Shown piece after piece: positions 8,875 through 18,804 of a DNA stretch of 64,000 nt; the first letter of the stretch is position 1, and each line of letters opens with the position of its first letter. Position numbers and translations under genes: made by a program. A model generated the notes under the pieces. That model worked only from the letters and a program-made list of their open reading frames with translations. It made no database searches and had not been told where the DNA came from. The stretch spans positions 2,174,001 through 2,238,000 of the forward strand of contig NZ_CP109434.1 of the NCBI RefSeq assembly GCF_036227105.1, written 5' to 3'. The stretch is from Amycolatopsis sp. NBC_01488. GTDB taxonomy: Bacteria > Actinomycetota > Actinomycetes > Mycobacteriales > Pseudonocardiaceae.

Positions 8875-11800
8875 ATGCGATTCGGGGTGCTGGGGGCCGT
8901 CGCCGCGTGGCGCCCGGACGGCACGCAGGTGGCGGTGGGCGGCCCGCGGTCGCGGACGCTGCTGGCGCTGCTCGCCCTGGAGGCCGGTCGATTCGTCCCG
9001 GCCGAGCGGCTGATCGACGGCATGTACGGCGAACACCCGCCGGACGGCGCCGCGAACGCCCTGCAGTCGCAGGTCTCCCGGCTGCGGACGGCGTTGAAGG
9101 ACCTGGCACCGGTCGAGTTCACCGCCGCCGGGTACCGGTTGGTCGTCGAACCGGACGAAGTGGACGCATCCGCCTTCGAAGCCCTTGCGCGCGAAGGCCG
9201 TGCGCTGCTGAAGAACGGCGAGCACGCGCGGGCGGCGTCCATTTTGGGCGATGCGATGGCGTTGTGGCGCGGGGCGGCGTTCACCGACCTGGCCGACGCG
9301 CCGTTCGCCGCCGCCCAGGCCGCCCGGCTCGAGGAGCTGCGGGCCGACGCGGCGGACGATCACGTCGAGGCCCGGCTGGCGCTCGGGCGGGCCGAAGACG
9401 TCCTCGCCGAGCTGCGGGAGACCGTCGCCGCGCAGCCGCTGCGGGAACGTCCGCGCGCGCAGCTCGTCCGCGCGCTCGCCGCCGCGGGACGGCCGGCCGA
9501 CGCGCTGGCCGCGTTCGAAGACGCCCGCCGCACGCTGGCCGACGAGCTGGGCGCCGACCCTGGTCCAGACCTCGCCGAAGCCCACCTCGCCGTGCTGCGC
9601 GGCGAAACCGAGAAGCCGACGGTGTTCGCGTTGCCCGCGCAGCTGACCAGCTTCGTCGGCCGGGACGGCGAGCTGCGGCAAGTGGCCGAGCTGCTGGGAC
9701 GCAGCAGGCTCGTGACCCTGACCGGGCCGGGCGGCACCGGCAAGACGCGGCTGGCCGTCGAGGTGGCGGCCGCCGAAGCGGGTCCGGTCGCGTTCGTCGA
9801 GTTGGCCCCGCACAGCGACGCCGGCGTCGCCGCTGCGGTGCTGGCCGCGCTCGGGTTGCGCGAGAGCTCGCGCGGCGGCCCGCAGGACCCGGCCGAGCGG
9901 TTGATCTCGGCGTTGCGCGACCGCTCGGTGCTGCTGGCGCTCGACAACTGCGAACACGTCGTCGACGTCGCGGCCCGGCTGGCCGCGCGGCTGCTCGGCG
10001 CGTGCCCCGGCCTGCGGGTGCTGGCCACCAGCCGCGAGCCGCTCGGGATCACCGGCGAGCACCTGGCGCCGGTGCCGCGGCTGGCCGTCCCGCCGCCGGG
10101 CACGCCCGCCGCGGAGGCGCTGGCGTACCCGGCGATCCGGCTGTTCGCCGACCGCGCGGCCGCGAGCGACCCCGCGTTCGCCGTCAGCGAGACGACGATC
10201 GGCGACGTCCAGCACGTCTGCGCGGCCCTCGACGGCCTTCCGCTGGCGTTGGAGCTGGCCGCCGCGCGCGTCCGGAGCCTGGACCTCGGCGAGATCGCGG
10301 CCCGGCTCGACGACCGGTTCCGGCTGCTCGCCCGCGGCAGCCGGACGGCCGAGGAGCGGCACCGCTCGCTGCGCGGGGTCGTCGAGTGGAGCTGGGACCT
10401 GCTCGGCGACGACGAACGCGAGCCGGCCCGGCGCCTGACGGTGTTCCCCGGCGGCGCGACGCTCGCCGCGGCGGCCGAGGTCTGCGGTGCCGACGCCGAC
10501 CTCCTGCTCGAGCTGGCCGACAAGTCGCTGGTGGAAGCCGTCGGCGGGCGGTTCCGGATGCTGGAGACGATCCGCGCGTTCGGCGCGGAGAAGCTCGCCG
10601 AAGCGGGCGAGACCGAGAAGTTCCACCGCGCGCACGCCGAGTACTTCCTGCGGTTCGCCGAGGAAGCCGACCCGATGCTGCGGACCGCGGCCCAGCTGGA
10701 GTGGCTGGACCGGATCGACGCCGAGTACGACAACCTCCTGGCCGCCCTGCGCTGGGCGACCGAGCACGACGTCGTGCTGGCGCTGCGGCTGGTGCCGCTG
10801 CTGGCGATGTACTGGTGGATGCGCGGACGGCGGTTCGAAGGCGCGGTGCTGTCGCTCGGCGTGGTCTCGCACTGCCCTCCCGAACTGCAGGAACAGTACG
10901 CCGAGGAGTTCCTGGTGTGCGTGCTCGGCGCGTTGTCCGGGCACCCGCACGAGTCGCTGGAGCAGTACCTCCCGCTGGTCCGGCGCTACGTGCGGGACGA
11001 CTCCTGGCGGCCCCGCCACCCCATGACGGTCATGCTGCTGGGCGTGGTGGGCGGGCCCCCGGGCGAAGCCGGGCTGACGAGCCGTGGCGAAGGTCTGCTG
11101 GCGGCCGGCGACGCCTGGGGCTGGGCACTGCTGCCGATGGGGATGGGCCTGAGCGCGATGATGACCGGCGACCTAGCCACGGCCGAGGAGGGACTGCGCG
11201 AGGGCGCGGTCCAGTTCCGCGCGCTGGGCGAGCGGTGGGGCCTGTCGATGGCGCTCGACCACCTGTCGCAGCTGCTGACCTGGCGGGGCGAGCACGATGC
11301 CGCGCTGCCGCTGATGGACGAGGCACTGGGCCTGATGCGGGCGATCGGCGCGATGGACGACGTCGCGGACCTGATCTGCCGCCGCGCCTGGACCCGGTTG
11401 CTGGCCGGCGACCGGGCGGGTGCCCGCGCCGACTACGAGCTGGCGGCCGCCACGGCCCGGCGGTCGGGCATGCCCGAGTCGCGCGCGACGGCGTTCGTCG
11501 GCCTGGCCACGCTGGCCCGTCATTCGCGTGACCTGCCGGCGGCCCGGGAACTCTGCGAGCGCGCCCTGGCCGAGTGCCCGGGCGGCTCGTTCGCGGCCGA
11601 GACGGCACGAGCTTCGGTGCTGATCGCACTGGGGTGGCTGGCCCTGGCCGAAGGCCGCCCGGCCGACGCCGCCTCCCTGCACCGGGAGGCGCTGCTGGCC
11701 GGGCACCGCTGGCACGCGGGGGACGTGGTGGCGTTCGCGCTGGAGGGCCTGGCCGGAGTGGCCCAGCCGGAACCCGCGGCGATCCTGCTCGGCGCGGCGG

Positions 11801-11961
11801 CCGGCGTCCGCGGGACGGCGATCAGCGGCGACCCGGACGTCTCGTCGGTGCGGGCCCGGGTCGTCGAGTCGCTGGGCGCCGAGGCGTTCGAGCGGGCGTA
11901 CGGAACGGGCCTGGGGATGAGCGCCCAGAAGGCGCTGACCACGGCCGGGCTGGCGGACTGA
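8875..11961 (+). CDS. AfsR/SARP-type regulator with BTAD, NB-ARC ATPase and TPR region
   Basis: 1028 aa. Order: winged-helix OmpR-like DNA-binding domain (1-~90, with SRTLLALLALEAGRFVPAERLI), bacterial transcriptional activation domain (~95-240), NB-ARC/STAND ATPase (Walker A GPGGTGKT at ~283-290; LLALDNCEHVV as Walker B; GLPLALELAAARVRSL), then a long C-terminal TPR-like helical part. Such proteins activate secondary-metabolism or stress genes after ATP/ligand-driven switching. The likely start is leaderless. The divergent sugar operon is a candidate target by position only; no metabolite cluster is seen next to it. Confidence 0.9.
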   Translation: MRFGVLGAVAAWRPDGTQVAVGGPRSRTLLALLALEAGRFVPAERLIDGMYGEHPPDGAANALQSQVSRLRTALKDLAPVEFTAAGYRLVVEPDEVDASAFEALAREGRALLKNGEHARAASILGDAMALWRGAAFTDLADAPFAAAQAARLEELRADAADDHVEARLALGRAEDVLAELRETVAAQPLRERPRAQLVRALAAAGRPADALAAFEDARRTLADELGADPGPDLAEAHLAVLRGETEKPTVFALPAQLTSFVGRDGELRQVAELLGRSRLVTLTGPGGTGKTRLAVEVAAAEAGPVAFVELAPHSDAGVAAAVLAALGLRESSRGGPQDPAERLISALRDRSVLLALDNCEHVVDVAARLAARLLGACPGLRVLATSREPLGITGEHLAPVPRLAVPPPGTPAAEALAYPAIRLFADRAAASDPAFAVSETTIGDVQHVCAALDGLPLALELAAARVRSLDLGEIAARLDDRFRLLARGSRTAEERHRSLRGVVEWSWDLLGDDEREPARRLTVFPGGATLAAAAEVCGADADLLLELADKSLVEAVGGRFRMLETIRAFGAEKLAEAGETEKFHRAHAEYFLRFAEEADPMLRTAAQLEWLDRIDAEYDNLLAALRWATEHDVVLALRLVPLLAMYWWMRGRRFEGAVLSLGVVSHCPPELQEQYAEEFLVCVLGALSGHPHESLEQYLPLVRRYVRDDSWRPRHPMTVMLLGVVGGPPGEAGLTSRGEGLLAAGDAWGWALLPMGMGLSAMMTGDLATAEEGLREGAVQFRALGERWGLSMALDHLSQLLTWRGEHDAALPLMDEALGLMRAIGAMDDVADLICRRAWTRLLAGDRAGARADYELAAATARRSGMPESRATAFVGLATLARHSRDLPAARELCERALAECPGGSFAAETARASVLIALGWLALAEGRPADAASLHREALLAGHRWHAGDVVAFALEGLAGVAQPEPAAILLGAAAGVRGTAISGDPDVSSVRARVVESLGAEAFERAYGTGLGMSAQKALTTAGLAD

Positions 11962-12000
11962 GCGCCGCGCCCCTTCCGCGCTCGCGTAGCCTGGTCGATC

Positions 12001-13188
12001 GTGCGCAACGTGGTGGTCGTCGGGGGCGGGATCGTCGGTCTGGCCGTGGCCTGGGAGCTGACCAGGCGCGGGCTGGACGTCACCGTGCTGGAGAAGGAGC
12101 CGCGCTGGGCGGCGCACCAGACCGGGCACAACTCGAACGTCGTGCACGCCGGGCTCTACTACAAGCCCGGGTCCTTCAAGGCGCGGATGTCCGTCGCCGG
12201 GAACCGGTCCATCGTGGACTTCGCGCGCCAGTACGGCGTGCCCGTCGAGGTCTGCGGGAAGCTCGTCGTCGCGACCGACGAGAAGGAGATCCCGGCGCTG
12301 AACACGCTCGCCGAGCGGGCCGAAGCCAACGGCGTCCCGGCGAAGAAGATCTCGGCCGCCGAGGCGCGCGAGTACGAGCCCGAGGTCGCCTGCGTCGCCG
12401 CGCTGCGGGTCGAGTCCACCGGGACCATCGACTTCCCCGGCGTGTGCCAGGCGCTCGTCCGGCTGCTCGACGAAGCCGGCGTCGACCTCCGGCTGAACAG
12501 CCCCGCGCTGGCCATCCGTGCCGGGAGCAACGGCGGGGTCGAGGTCGCGACCGGCGAAGACGTCATCGTCGCGGACGGGCTCGTGAACTGCGCCGGCCTG
12601 CACTCCGACCGCGTCGCGCGGCTGGCCGGCCTGACGCCGTCGGCGAAGATCGTGCCGTTCCGCGGCGAGTACTACGAGCTCAAGCCCGAGCGCCGCGGCC
12701 TGGTCAAGGGCCTGATCTACCCGGTGCCCGACCCGACGCTGCCGTTCCTCGGCGTGCACCTCACGCGGATGCTCGACGGCAGCGTGCACGCCGGCCCGAA
12801 CGCCGTGCTCGCGCTGCGCCGCGAGGGCTACCGCTGGGCCGACTTCTCCGCCAAGGACGTCGCCGAGGTGGCGGCCTTCCCCGGCGTCTGGCGGCTCGCG
12901 CAGAAGTACGCGTTCCCGACCGGCCTCGACGAGGTCCGCCGCTCGTTCTCGAAGAAGCGCTTCGCCGCGAGCCTCGCCCGGCTCGTCCCGGCCGTCACCG
13001 AAGCCGACATCGTCCGCCACGGCTCCGGCGTCCGCGCGCAGGCGATGCGCCGCGACGGCTCGCTCGTCGACGACTTCCTCATCGAGACCGCGCGCGACCA
13101 GGTGCACGTCCTGAACGCGCCGTCGCCGGCCGCGACGAGCGCGCTCGAGATCGCGCGCCACATCGCCGACCAGGTGTCGGAGAGCTAG
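12001..13188 (+). CDS. lhgO: L-2-hydroxyglutarate oxidase (FAD)
   Basis: 395 aa, GTG start with TAGCCT eight bases upstream and no ribosome-binding site. The FAD-binding VVVGGGIVGLAVAWEL motif opens the protein, followed by the family block AHQTGHNSNVVHAGLYYKPGS, specific to LhgO-type DAO-fold enzymes, and RGEYYELKPE. The enzyme oxidises L-2-hydroxyglutarate to 2-oxoglutarate, passing electrons to the quinone pool or oxygen. It is clearer than a generic glycine oxidase assignment. It converges on the DUF3558 gene, overlapping by four bases. Confidence 0.88.
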   Translation: MRNVVVVGGGIVGLAVAWELTRRGLDVTVLEKEPRWAAHQTGHNSNVVHAGLYYKPGSFKARMSVAGNRSIVDFARQYGVPVEVCGKLVVATDEKEIPALNTLAERAEANGVPAKKISAAEAREYEPEVACVAALRVESTGTIDFPGVCQALVRLLDEAGVDLRLNSPALAIRAGSNGGVEVATGEDVIVADGLVNCAGLHSDRVARLAGLTPSAKIVPFRGEYYELKPERRGLVKGLIYPVPDPTLPFLGVHLTRMLDGSVHAGPNAVLALRREGYRWADFSAKDVAEVAAFPGVWRLAQKYAFPTGLDEVRRSFSKKRFAASLARLVPAVTEADIVRHGSGVRAQAMRRDGSLVDDFLIETARDQVHVLNAPSPAATSALEIARHIADQVSES

Positions 13189-14186
13189 CTCGGCAGGTTC
13201 GCCGTCACCAGCGGCAGGCCCTGCTTGACCAGGTCGCACGTCTTGGTGTCGTCGCCGATGAACCCGCTGACCACCTGCACCGACGACGTGCCGGTGATCG
13301 GCAGGGTCGCGCCGCAGGTCACGCGCAGGCCGCCCAGGTTCGGGAAGACGCCCCACTTCTTGCCGCCGACGTCGACCGTCTCCGTCGGGGTCACGCCCTG
13401 CGTGCCCGGCCAGTCCCCGGCCGGCGTGCTCGGGCCGAACCAGACCTCGAACGCCTTCTGGCCCTGGTCGCCGTCGGTGTCGTCCCAGAGGCAGTAGGAC
13501 GCGTTCGGCACCGAGGACGAGGTGTCCTTCTCCCCGGTCGGCGAGATGTTCTTCAGCTGCGCGACCTGGTCGGGCTTGAGCATCGCGCACGGGTCGGCCG
13601 ACAGCAGCGGCCCGCCCGGCGCCGCCTTCGCCGACCCCGTCGGGGTGATCGACGGCGCCTGCCGCCCGCCGGGCAGGTGGGCCGCGACCTGCGGGATCAC
13701 CGTCTTGGCCAGCTCGCACGACTTGTCGAGGGGCGGTTCGGACACGCTCACGTACGCGAAGGACTTGTCGCCGAGGATCGCGTAGAACACGCAGTCGTCG
13801 GCGAGGAGCGACGGGTACTGCGTCCAGCTGAAGCCGCCGATCTGCTGCGGCTCGGACTTCGGGACGGCGCCGGCGATGTACTCGGTGAAGTCGAGGTCCG
13901 TGGTGTACCCGACGTTCAGGATGGCCGACGGCTCGACGTCGTCCTTCGTGTTCCACAGGCACATCGGGGTCTGGACCTGCTTCTTGTTCTCCGGCACCGA
14001 GCGGCCCTCGGCCTGGTAACCGAGGGCGTCGAGCTGGGTCGCGTCGAGCAGCGTGCAGGCGTCGACGGCCTTGACGATCGGGCCCTGTCCCGGCACCGGC
14101 GACGCCGAGCCGCCGACGGCCACGGTGCAGCCGGACACCACGGTCAAGGCGGCCACAACCGCCACGACCTGCCGCTTCATGCGCAT
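13185..14186 (-). CDS. DUF3558 lipoprotein with two repeated domains
   Basis: 333 aa from MRMKRQVV; GGGAGG is just upstream (the ATG two codons later is equally possible). A lipobox VVSGC near residue 20 predicts a membrane-anchored lipoprotein. Two copies of the same ~150-residue domain follow, each with paired cysteines (DACTLLDATQL...PMCLW and DPCAMLKPDQV...SYCLW, then KSCELAK / KTCDLVK), typical of DUF3558 in Pseudonocardiaceae. The function is unknown. It lies 60 bases beyond serS on the same strand. Confidence 0.82.
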   Translation of the reverse strand: MRMKRQVVAVVAALTVVSGCTVAVGGSASPVPGQGPIVKAVDACTLLDATQLDALGYQAEGRSVPENKKQVQTPMCLWNTKDDVEPSAILNVGYTTDLDFTEYIAGAVPKSEPQQIGGFSWTQYPSLLADDCVFYAILGDKSFAYVSVSEPPLDKSCELAKTVIPQVAAHLPGGRQAPSITPTGSAKAAPGGPLLSADPCAMLKPDQVAQLKNISPTGEKDTSSSVPNASYCLWDDTDGDQGQKAFEVWFGPSTPAGDWPGTQGVTPTETVDVGGKKWGVFPNLGGLRVTCGATLPITGTSSVQVVSGFIGDDTKTCDLVKQGLPLVTANLPS

Positions 14187-14249
14187 GCATCCTCCCGTTC
14201 GGCCCGGACTGTACTGGGACGAACGGGAGGGCACCGGGGATCCGCGGAT

Positions 14250-15509
14250 TCAGCGGGGCGTGAGGACTTCCTTGCCGCCGACGAACGGGCGCAGCGCCTC
14301 GGGCACGCGGACCGAGCCGTCCTCCTGCTGGTGGTTCTCGACGATCGCGACGATCCACCGGGTGGTGGCCAGTGTGCCGTTGAGCGTCGCGGCGATCAGC
14401 GGCTTGCCGTTCTCGCCGCGGTAGCGCACCGACAGCCGGCGAGCCTGGAACGTCGTGCAGTTGGACGTCGAAGTCAGCTCGCGGTAGGTGTCCTGGGTGG
14501 GGATCCACGCCTCGCAGTCGAACTTGCGGTGCGCGGACGTGCCGAGGTCGCCGGTCGCGGTGTCGATGACCCGGTAGGGCACCTCGATCTTGGCGAGCAT
14601 CTGCTCTTCCCAGGCCAGCAGCCGCTCGTGCTCGGCCTCGGCGTCCTCCGGCTTGGTGTAGACGAACATCTCCACCTTGTCGAACTGGTGGACGCGGATG
14701 ATGCCGCGGGTGTCCTTGCCGTACGACCCGGCCTCGCGGCGGTAGCAGGACGACCAGCCCGCGTAGCGCTTCGCGTCGGTCAGGTCGAGGATCTCGTCGG
14801 CGTGGAAGCCGGCCAGCGGCACCTCCGACGTCCCGACGAGGTACAGGTCGTCGTCCTCGAGGTGGTAGATCTCGCTCGAGTGCTGGCCGAGGAAGCCGGT
14901 GCCGGCCATGATCTCGGGACGGACCAGCGACGGCGTGATCATCGGCGTGAAGCCGTTTTCGAGCGCCTGCGCGATGGCCATGTTGAGCAGGCCGAGCTGC
15001 AGCTGCGCACCGACGCCGGTGAGGAAGTAGAACCGCGAGCCCGAGACCTTCGCGCCGCGTTCCATGTCGACGCCGCCGAGCGCTTCGAGCAGCTCGAGGT
15101 GGTCCTTCGGGGTGAAGTCGAACTTCTTCGGCTCGCCGACGTGCTTGAGCACGGTGAAGTCGTCCTCGCCGCCGACCGGGGCGTCCGGGTGCACGAGGTT
15201 CGCGACGGTGCGGAAGAGCTGGTCGAACTCCTCCGACGCGGTGTTCTGCTCGACCTCGGCGGCCTTGACCTGGGCGGCGAGCTCCTTGGCCGTGGCCAGC
15301 AGCTGCTGCTTCTCCTCCGGCGGCGCCTTGGGGATCTGCTTGCCCAGGAGCTTCTGCTCGTTGCGCAGCTTGTCCGCGGCCGCGATGGCAGAGCGGCGCC
15401 GGGTGTCGAGGGAGAGCAGCTTGTCGACCACTCCCTCGTCTTCGCCACGGGCGCGCTGCGACGCGCGCACGGCTTCCGGGTCATCGCGCAGAGTCCTGGG
15501 GTCAATCAC
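14250..15509 (-). CDS. serS: seryl-tRNA synthetase
   Basis: 419 aa, close to the bacterial norm. The N-terminal coiled-coil arm (~residues 30-105) binds tRNA-Ser; class II motif 2 is [19 protein letters not shown] and motif 3 [18 protein letters not shown]. It charges tRNA-Ser (and tRNA-Sec where present) with serine. GTG start; TACCCT eight bases upstream suggests a leaderless or very short leader. In Mycobacterium tuberculosis serS (Rv3834c) sits beside the septum-formation gene that here lies 6.6 kb away. Confidence 0.97.
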   Translation of the reverse strand: MIDPRTLRDDPEAVRASQRARGEDEGVVDKLLSLDTRRRSAIAAADKLRNEQKLLGKQIPKAPPEEKQQLLATAKELAAQVKAAEVEQNTASEEFDQLFRTVANLVHPDAPVGGEDDFTVLKHVGEPKKFDFTPKDHLELLEALGGVDMERGAKVSGSRFYFLTGVGAQLQLGLLNMAIAQALENGFTPMITPSLVRPEIMAGTGFLGQHSSEIYHLEDDDLYLVGTSEVPLAGFHADEILDLTDAKRYAGWSSCYRREAGSYGKDTRGIIRVHQFDKVEMFVYTKPEDAEAEHERLLAWEEQMLAKIEVPYRVIDTATGDLGTSAHRKFDCEAWIPTQDTYRELTSTSNCTTFQARRLSVRYRGENGKPLIAATLNGTLATTRWIVAIVENHQQEDGSVRVPEALRPFVGGKEVLTPR

Positions 15510-15628
15510 GAAGACAAAGGGTAGTCCGTACAGACTGTGCGTCCCTACTGGGTTATCCCGACAGTCTGATCGTTGAAGCGCTGTTCACGGCGTCCTCATA
15601 CTCCAGGAAACACGGAGGAGGCGCCCCG

Positions 15629-16921
15629 ATGACCGACGAGCTGCTCGCCCGGCACCGCGCAGTCATGCCGTCCTGGATGTCCCTGCTCTACGAAGAGCCG
15701 ATCGAGATCGTGCACGCGCACGACCGGCGGATGACGGACGCGCAGGGCCGCACCTACCTCGACTTCTTCGCCGGGGTGCTGACCAACTCGATGGGCTACG
15801 ACGTCGCCGAGATCGGCGACGCGGTCCGCAAGCAGCTCGACACCGGCATCCTGCACACCTCGACCCTGTATCTGATCCGCTCGCAGGTCGAGCTGGCCGA
15901 GCGGATCGCGAAGCTGTCGAACATCCCGGACGCGAAGGTGTTCTTCACCAACTCCGGCAGCGAGGCGAACGACACGGCGTTGATGCTGGCGACGCAGTTC
16001 CGGCGCAGCAACCAGGTGCTGGCGATGCGCAACTCCTACCACGGCCGGTCCTTCGGGACGGTCGCGATCACCGGCAACCGCGGCTGGTCGGCGTCGGCGC
16101 TGAGCCCGGTCAAGGTCAACTACGTCCACGGCGGCTACCGCTATCGGAGCCCGTTCCGGGACCTGTCGGACGCCGACTACATCAAGGCCTGCGTCGCGGA
16201 CCTCGTCGACGTCCTGGACACGGCGACCGCGGGCGACGTCGCGTGCCTGATCGCCGAGCCGATCCAGGGCGTCGGCGGGTTCAGCCTCCCGCCGGACGGG
16301 CTGTTCCGGGCCATGAAGGAGGTCCTGGATTCGTACGGGGTCCTGTTCATCTCCGACGAGGTCCAGACCGGCTGGGGTCGCACGGGCGAGCACTTCTGGG
16401 GCATCGACGCCCACGGCGTGACGCCGGACATGATGACGTTCGCGAAGGGCCTGGGCAACGGCCTCGCGGTCGGCGGCGTGGTGGCCCGCGGCGACGTGCT
16501 GGATTGCTTCCAGGCCCAGTCGTTCTCGACGTTCGGCGGCAACCCGGTGTCGATGGCCGGCGCGACGGCGGTGCTGGACTACATCAAGGACCACGACCTC
16601 CAGGCGAACTGCGCGGCCCGGGGTGCGCAGCTCATCTCCGGTCTTCAGGCCGCGACGTCGCCGATCGTGGCCGAGGTCCGGGGCAAGGGCCTGATGATCG
16701 GGGTGGAGCTGATCAAGCCGGGCACGACCGAGCCGAACGTCGCGGCCGCCGCGCGGATGCTGGAGGAGACGAAGAAGCGCGGGCTGCTGATCGGCAAGGG
16801 CGGCCTGCACGGCAACGTGCTGAGGCTGGGCCCGCCGATGACCCTCACCGCCGAGGAAGCCCGGGAGGGGCTGGACATCCTGGTCGACGCACTGGCGGCG
16901 ACGCACGCCGCGCTCGCCTAA
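15629..16921 (+). CDS. class III (omega) PLP aminotransferase
   Basis: 430 aa, strong GGAGGAGG ribosome-binding site. Fold-type I signatures: TNSGSEANDTAL (PLP phosphate), LIAEPIQGVGG, LFISDEVQTGWGRTG, and the Schiff-base Lys ~273 in MTFAKGLGNG. Closest in character to the alanine-glyoxylate (AGXT2)/4-aminobutyrate aminotransferase group, often named aspartate aminotransferase family in databases. The amino donor cannot be set from sequence. It stands alone, convergent with the SDR gene (four-base overlap of stops). Confidence 0.88.
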   Translation: MTDELLARHRAVMPSWMSLLYEEPIEIVHAHDRRMTDAQGRTYLDFFAGVLTNSMGYDVAEIGDAVRKQLDTGILHTSTLYLIRSQVELAERIAKLSNIPDAKVFFTNSGSEANDTALMLATQFRRSNQVLAMRNSYHGRSFGTVAITGNRGWSASALSPVKVNYVHGGYRYRSPFRDLSDADYIKACVADLVDVLDTATAGDVACLIAEPIQGVGGFSLPPDGLFRAMKEVLDSYGVLFISDEVQTGWGRTGEHFWGIDAHGVTPDMMTFAKGLGNGLAVGGVVARGDVLDCFQAQSFSTFGGNPVSMAGATAVLDYIKDHDLQANCAARGAQLISGLQAATSPIVAEVRGKGLMIGVELIKPGTTEPNVAAAARMLEETKKRGLLIGKGGLHGNVLRLGPPMTLTAEEAREGLDILVDALAATHAALA

Positions 16922-17856
16922 CGCGGCGAGGTCGCGCGCTCCAGCAGCTCGGCGGTCGCCTCCCACAGCCGGCGCTCACGATCGCGGTCGTGAGCGACCG
17001 GCTCGACCTCGGTCAGCCGGTCCTTCAGCACGAAGGCGCCGTCACGCAGGTGGGCCCACTTGCCGTCGACGACCATCGCGGCCAGCAGTGGTCCCGAGCG
17101 GCGCGGCGTCGACACGCCGGGGATCCGGGCCAGGGCGCGGCTCATCGCCTGGAACGCCGCGGGTGCGCCGCGGCCCAGTGCGGTACCGGGCATCCAGCCG
17201 GGTTCGAACACCGAAACGCCGACGTCCGCTCCGGCGTGACGCTGCAGTTCGTGGGCGTAATAAAGGATCGCCAGCTTGGCGTTGGAGTAAGCGACGCCGG
17301 CGGCCTCCATGCCCGGGGCCTGGTCGCCGGTCGCCGGGCGGGCGATCTCGAGCGGGTCGGCCCAGTCGGCCTCGGGCACGTGCAGCAGCTTGCGCCAGAA
17401 GTTCGCGTGGTAGGTGTTCGAGCCGACCAGCACGACCCGCGCCGGAGCGGCGAACGAGCCGAGCAGGTCGCCGATGAGCTGGGCGTGGGCGAGGTAGTCG
17501 ACCGCGAAGGTCAGCTCGTAGCCGTCGACCGAGGCCCGCCGGGTGTCGGCCGACATCAAGCCGGCGTTGGCGACCAGCGCGCGCAGCGGACGGACGGCGC
17601 CGGCGGCGAGCAGGTCGCGGGCGGTGGCCGCGGCACCCCGGACGTCGGCCAGGCTCGACAGGTCGCCGCCGATCTCGCGGACGCGGGCGCCGAGGGCGCG
17701 AGCCTCGTCGGCGACGGCGGTCAGGTCGGGCCCGGCGCGGCCGACCAGCAGCAGGTCGGGGCGCTGCGCTTCGGGTCGGCCGGCGAGGGCCAGCACGGTG
17801 TGCCGGCCGAGGTTGCGGGTCGGGCCGGTGATGAGCACGGTTCCTGGTTCGGTCAT
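16918..17856 (-). CDS. SDR-family NAD(P)-dependent oxidoreductase
   Basis: 312 aa. The N-terminal nucleotide motif is TGPTRNLGRHT, a variant of TGxxxGxG that lacks the middle glycine; LVANAGLMS and the catalytic YSNAK (Tyr/Lys) are intact, with Ser in VLVGSNTYH. It resembles the retinol-dehydrogenase/WW-oxidoreductase-like SDR group. It is transcribed divergently from an XRE/MmyB-like regulator, a very common actinomycete pairing in which the regulator controls its neighbour; that regulation is inferred. Confidence 0.85.
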   Translation of the reverse strand: MTEPGTVLITGPTRNLGRHTVLALAGRPEAQRPDLLLVGRAGPDLTAVADEARALGARVREIGGDLSSLADVRGAAATARDLLAAGAVRPLRALVANAGLMSADTRRASVDGYELTFAVDYLAHAQLIGDLLGSFAAPARVVLVGSNTYHANFWRKLLHVPEADWADPLEIARPATGDQAPGMEAAGVAYSNAKLAILYYAHELQRHAGADVGVSVFEPGWMPGTALGRGAPAAFQAMSRALARIPGVSTPRRSGPLLAAMVVDGKWAHLRDGAFVLKDRLTEVEPVAHDRDRERRLWEATAELLERATSPR

Positions 17857-17949
17857 GGCTTCAGCCTGCGAGAACGCCGGCGCCGCAACCAGTCGTCCGG
17901 TTTTCGTAGGACTGCCAGGACCAGGACAACCGGAGCCGGCTCGGCCAGA

Positions 17950-18804
17950 ATGGACGGCGTGGCGGAGTGGGAGTTCGGCCGTACGGTGCGCCGCTGGCGC
18001 GACCGGGTGGCGCCCGAGGCCGTCGGCGTCCCGGCGGGCCGCCGGCGCCGGGCCAGCGGGCTGCGCCGCGAAGAGCTGGCCGCGCTCGCCGGCATCTCGG
18101 CCGACTACCTGACCCGCCTCGAACAGGGGCGCGCGACCGCGCCGTCAGCGCAGGTCGTGGAGTCGCTCGCCCGGGCACTGCGCCTGGCCGACCCCGAACG
18201 CGACCTGCTCTACCGGCTGGCCGGGCACGCCGCCCCCGGCCCGGACGTGGTGCCGTCGCGCGTCGCCCCGAGCGTGCAGCGGCTGCTCGACCGGCTGTCC
18301 CACACCCCGGTCGTCGTCTACGACGCCACCTGGACGCTCGTGCTGGCGAACGCGCCGTACCACGCGCTGATGGGCGACACGACGACCTGGCGTGGCCTGG
18401 ACCGCAACGCCGTCTGGCGCAACGTCACCCGGCTGCCCTCGCGGGTCGTCCACACCCCGCGGGAACAGGCCGAGCACGAGGCGCGGCTCGTGGCCGACCT
18501 GCGGTTGACGGCGTCGCGCTACCCGGCCGACCACGCCTTGCGGCGCCTGATCGCCGAGATGGCCGCCGGCAGCCCGCGCTTCGCCGAGCTCTGGGACGCC
18601 GAGGACCCGCCGCCCCTGAGCGACCCGTCCCGGCGCAAGACCGTCGACCACCCGGCGGTCGGCCGGATCACCCTGGACTGCGACACCCTGCTCGTCGCAC
18701 TGGACGACCTGCGCATCACCGTCTACACCGCCGAACCCGGCACCGAGGACGCCGATCGCCTGGACCTCGCCGCCGTCCTCGGCACCCAGTCGCTGGAGGT
18801 CTAG
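17950..18804 (+). CDS. XRE-family regulator with MmyB-like ligand domain
   Basis: 284 aa, starting at ATG (MDGVAEWEF). The N-terminal helix-turn-helix (residues ~25-80: RRRRASGLRREELAALAGISADYLTRLEQGRA) is followed by the MmyB-like PAS-related domain (~105-270: YDATWTLVLANAPYHALMGD, LRLTASRYPADHALRRLIAEM, HPAVGRITLDCDTL). Proteins of this type usually repress an adjacent reductase gene and release on fatty-acid-like ligands. The divergent SDR gene, 93 bases away, is the expected target. It overlaps the dehalogenase stop by four bases. Confidence 0.9.
   Translation: MDGVAEWEFGRTVRRWRDRVAPEAVGVPAGRRRRASGLRREELAALAGISADYLTRLEQGRATAPSAQVVESLARALRLADPERDLLYRLAGHAAPGPDVVPSRVAPSVQRLLDRLSHTPVVVYDATWTLVLANAPYHALMGDTTTWRGLDRNAVWRNVTRLPSRVVHTPREQAEHEARLVADLRLTASRYPADHALRRLIAEMAAGSPRFAELWDAEDPPPLSDPSRRKTVDHPAVGRITLDCDTLLVALDDLRITVYTAEPGTEDADRLDLAAVLGTQSLEV

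Noticed and set aside
8875..11961. AfsR-type regulator as the pathway regulator of a biosynthetic gene cluster
   Set aside because: No polyketide, peptide synthetase or other secondary-metabolite core genes are next to it; the adjacent sugar operon alone does not establish such a cluster.
11573..15524. Very long open frames on the opposite strand or another frame (for example 1111 and 1316 codons across 11-15 kb, and 877 codons at 34374-37007)
   Set aside because: They run through well-supported genes such as lhgO, serS and the helicase-associated gene, are Arg/Gly/Pro-rich and arise from the high GC content.
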